Shown here one piece after another: positions 62,124-64,000 of a stretch of 64,000 bases of DNA. The position numbers and the translations under genes were made by a program. Origin of the DNA: Bacillus sp. FJAT-52991 (GTDB lineage: Bacteria; Bacillota; Bacilli; Bacillales; Domibacillaceae); the NCBI RefSeq assembly GCF_037201805.1, contig NZ_CP147404.1, forward strand, positions 472,501 through 536,500. Direction: 5' to 3'. The notes beneath the pieces are model-generated. The model did not search any database, was not told the origin of the DNA, and saw nothing but the letters and a program-made list of their open reading frames with translations. How positions within the stretch are numbered: position 1 is the first letter of the stretch; each line of letters opens with the position of its first letter.

Positions 62124-63173
62124 TTATTCTGGTTTTACTAAAATTTTCACTTGATTCTTTTCTTTAAGAAGGGCATCGAAGCCTTCTGTGACAATATCAT
62201 CTAGCTGAATGCGCTTTGTGACAAGGTGCTCTGCTTGGAAGTATCCTTGTTTCATAAGCTCCATCACAGCAGGGAAGATGTCGCGGTAAGCGATGATCCC
62301 CTTCACTGTTTTTTCTTTTAGGACGATATTATTTGGGTGGAACTCTGCACCAGTTTCCCAGATACTGACGATAATCGTTTCACCTTCAAAGTTTGTACAA
62401 TCAATGGATTGTTGAAGAACAACTGGTACACCAGTGACCTCAAATGCTACGTCAACGCCACCGTCAGATAGCTCTTTCAATTTCGCCACTGCATCTACTT
62501 CTGCAGGATTCACACCGATGGCTCCAAGCTCTTCTGCTTTCGCGATTCGCTCTGGAGAAAGCTCCACCGCATAAATTTCAGAGGCACCGGCTGCTTTTAA
62601 GGCTTCAATCACTAAAAGACCGATCGGACCTGTGCCAAATACGGCTGCTTTATCTCCCGCTTTTAACTTGCTTAGACGGACAGAATGAAGAGCAACAGCT
62701 GCTGGTTCAACTAAAGCGCCTTGTTCAAAAGACAATCCTTCTGGCATTTTATGCACCATATGCTCATCAACCATTGTATATTCAGCGAAACCGCCGCCTC
62801 CGCCTGATAAACCGTGGAAGCCTAATCCATCACAAAGATTGTATTTCCCTTTTTTACAAGCGGCACATTCACCACAAGAAAGAATTGGTTCTACAACGAC
62901 TGGATCGCCAACACTTACTTTTGTTACTCCTTCGCCAACTTCAACGACTGTACCAGAAAATTCATGACCCATAATAATAGGTGCGATATCTTTACTGATA
63001 GGATGAGGAGCGTCTACTGGAACGAAAATAGGACCAGCTGCATATTCATGTAAATCACTTCCGCAAATACCAGCCCACTCTACTTTAATTTTTACTTTCC
63101 CTGTTGTAATTTGAGGTTCTTCCACGTTCTCCACACGAATATCATTTGCTTTATACCAACGTGCACTTTTCAT
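62124..63173 (-). CDS. bdhA: 2,3-butanediol dehydrogenase
   Basis: A 349-residue zinc-containing medium-chain dehydrogenase of the (R,R)-butanediol/acetoin reductase type. The catalytic zinc ligands are in GICGSDLHEY and GHEFSG. The structural zinc cysteines are in CGECAACKKGKYNLC, and the NAD-binding GTGPIGLLV follows. CCTCC on the plus strand (GGAGG on the minus) precedes the ATG. A sorbitol or other polyol dehydrogenase is possible, but the FHGLSGGGGGFAEY segment is typical of BdhA. Confidence 0.9.
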   Translation of the reverse strand: MKSARWYKANDIRVENVEEPQITTGKVKIKVEWAGICGSDLHEYAAGPIFVPVDAPHPISKDIAPIIMGHEFSGTVVEVGEGVTKVSVGDPVVVEPILSCGECAACKKGKYNLCDGLGFHGLSGGGGGFAEYTMVDEHMVHKMPEGLSFEQGALVEPAAVALHSVRLSKLKAGDKAAVFGTGPIGLLVIEALKAAGASEIYAVELSPERIAKAEELGAIGVNPAEVDAVAKLKELSDGGVDVAFEVTGVPVVLQQSIDCTNFEGETIIVSIWETGAEFHPNNIVLKEKTVKGIIAYRDIFPAVMELMKQGYFQAEHLVTKRIQLDDIVTEGFDALLKEKNQVKILVKPE

Positions 63174-63260
63174 AAAAAACCCTCCAGTTATGTAATTTGT
63201 CCTACACCCTCATCTTACCATCATTTGGTTCGTGAAAAATGGAATAGTCGTAAAGTTTTG

Positions 63261-63274
63261 TTACAGTTCTGTAA
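63261..63274. promoter_or_regulatory. palindromic operator candidate between bdhA and rlmCD
   Basis: TTACAGTTCTGTAA is a perfect 6-bp inverted repeat with a 2-nt centre in the divergent 207-bp interval. It lies about 90 nt from the bdhA start and could bind a dimeric regulator. Confidence 0.4.
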
Positions 63275-63380
63275 AAAATTTGTGTATTTATTTCTGTAGA
63301 AAGATAGCTGATTTTGTCGATAGAGAAGTCGTGTTATAATGATGGGATGTATTGAATAAATAAAGGGAGATATTAGAATC

Positions 63381-64000
63381 GTGGCAAAAATTCAAGCCCC
63401 TGTGCAAAAAAATGAAATCATTGATGTTGTATTCGAAGACTTAACGCATGACGGTCAAGCCGTCGCTAAAATTGAAGGTTATCCATTATTCGTGGCAGGT
63501 GCACTGCCTGGCGAAAAAGGAAGCATTCAAGCAACGAAACTCAATAAAGGCTACGGCTTTGGCCGTTTGATCGAATTAAAAGAAACAAGCCCGTTTAGAC
63601 AAGAGCCAGAATGTCCTATTTACTCGCAATGCGGCGGCTGTCAGCTTCAGCACTTATCATACGAAGGCCAGCTACAGGCGAAGGAAAAACAAGTTCGCGA
63701 CGTGATGGAGCGAATCGGCAAGCTAGAAGATGTAACCATTCACCCCGTACTCGGTGCGAATGATCCATGGCGTTACCGCAATAAAGCGCAAGTGCCGGTC
63801 GGTGAAGAAAACGGCGGCTTAGTCGCAGGATTTTATCAAAAACGGAGCCATTCCATCATTAATATGGAACAATGCCTCATCCAGCACGAAAAAAGTGATG
63901 AAGTCATTCAAAAAGTAAGAGCCATTTGCGACCGCTACGGCATCAAAGCCTATGATGAAGCAAAACATAAAGGCACGCTCCGCCACATCATGGCTCGCTA
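63381..64000 (+). CDS. rlmCD: 23S rRNA (uracil-5-)-methyltransferase RlmCD, N-terminal part
   Basis: The first 206 codons of a RumA/RlmD-type methyltransferase, cut by the window end. An N-terminal TRAM domain (about 1-65, [14 protein letters not shown]) and an iron-sulfur cluster motif [14 protein letters not shown] (about 77-90) are visible. GTG start after AAAGGGAGA. In B. subtilis this enzyme (yefA) methylates U747 and U1939 and follows dgkB. A -10-like TATAAT lies at 63335-63340. Confidence 0.92.
   Translation, partial: MAKIQAPVQKNEIIDVVFEDLTHDGQAVAKIEGYPLFVAGALPGEKGSIQATKLNKGYGFGRLIELKETSPFRQEPECPIYSQCGGCQLQHLSYEGQLQAKEKQVRDVMERIGKLEDVTIHPVLGANDPWRYRNKAQVPVGEENGGLVAGFYQKRSHSIINMEQCLIQHEKSDEVIQKVRAICDRYGIKAYDEAKHKGTLRHIMAR

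Overview
The window looks like a chromosomal segment from a low-to-moderate GC Bacillaceae (Bacillus or a close relative). Three things point there: strong AGGAGG-type ribosome sites with frequent TTG/GTG starts, Rho-independent hairpin terminators throughout, and a gene backbone in the Bacillus subtilis order yebE-yebG-purEKBCSQLFNMHD-type operon-yerA-yerB-yerC-pcrB-pcrA-ligA-yerH(camS)-gatCAB-dgkB-rlmCD. The exact genus cannot be fixed from sequence reading alone.

Layout. 1-900: two small yeb genes. 861-1127: paired PurBoxes, a sigma-A promoter, a guanine riboswitch and its terminator. 1164-13962: the complete twelve-gene de novo purine operon (PRPP to IMP, plus PurB). 13931-18330: a small antisense membrane peptide, then yerA, yerB, yerC and pcrB. 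18361-23230: pcrA, split inside helicase motif II by a 2662-nt group II intron that encodes its own reverse transcriptase/maturase/HNH protein. 23248-26439: ligA and camS. 26503-29545: glyoxylate-shunt genes aceB-aceA with their own promoter and operator-like inverted repeat. 29684-32884: gatCAB. 32931-33338: a tandem array of exactly four 102-bp units built from 21-bp sub-repeats. 33434-35241: a NERD protein and a monoacylglycerol-lipase-like esterase. 35399-44012: a reductive pyrimidine-catabolism island (M20 carbamoyl hydrolase, an unknown regulator-like gene pair, PreT, PreA, dihydropyrimidinase, NCS1 permease, a 77-residue unknown). 44031-44591: an ADP-ribosyltransferase-like unknown. 44875-46135: a structured RNA-like element and a duplicated argD 3' end. 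46147-50834: argCJBD (leftward), with a repeat-rich 519-bp gap between argJ and argB and an ArgR/AhrC-type ARG box at argC. 51024-53595: thioredoxin-like protein, arylamine N-acetyltransferase, DgkB. 53691-59133: a MarR-MFS pair with a perfect palindromic operator, and a heterodimeric ABC exporter whose second subunit has an abnormal 3' end. 59628-62084: a secreted nine-LysM protein with six near-identical 222-bp repeats. 62124-63173: BdhA (leftward). 63381-64000: start of rlmCD, cut by the window edge.

Compared with B. subtilis, where gatB, dgkB and yefA (rlmCD) are neighbours, about 20 kb of accessory genes separate gatB from dgkB and about 10 kb separate dgkB from rlmCD. Most of the odd sequence lies in these two insertions. 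The most striking single feature is the self-splicing intron inside the essential replicative/repair helicase gene pcrA: only splicing restores a normal 735-residue PcrA.
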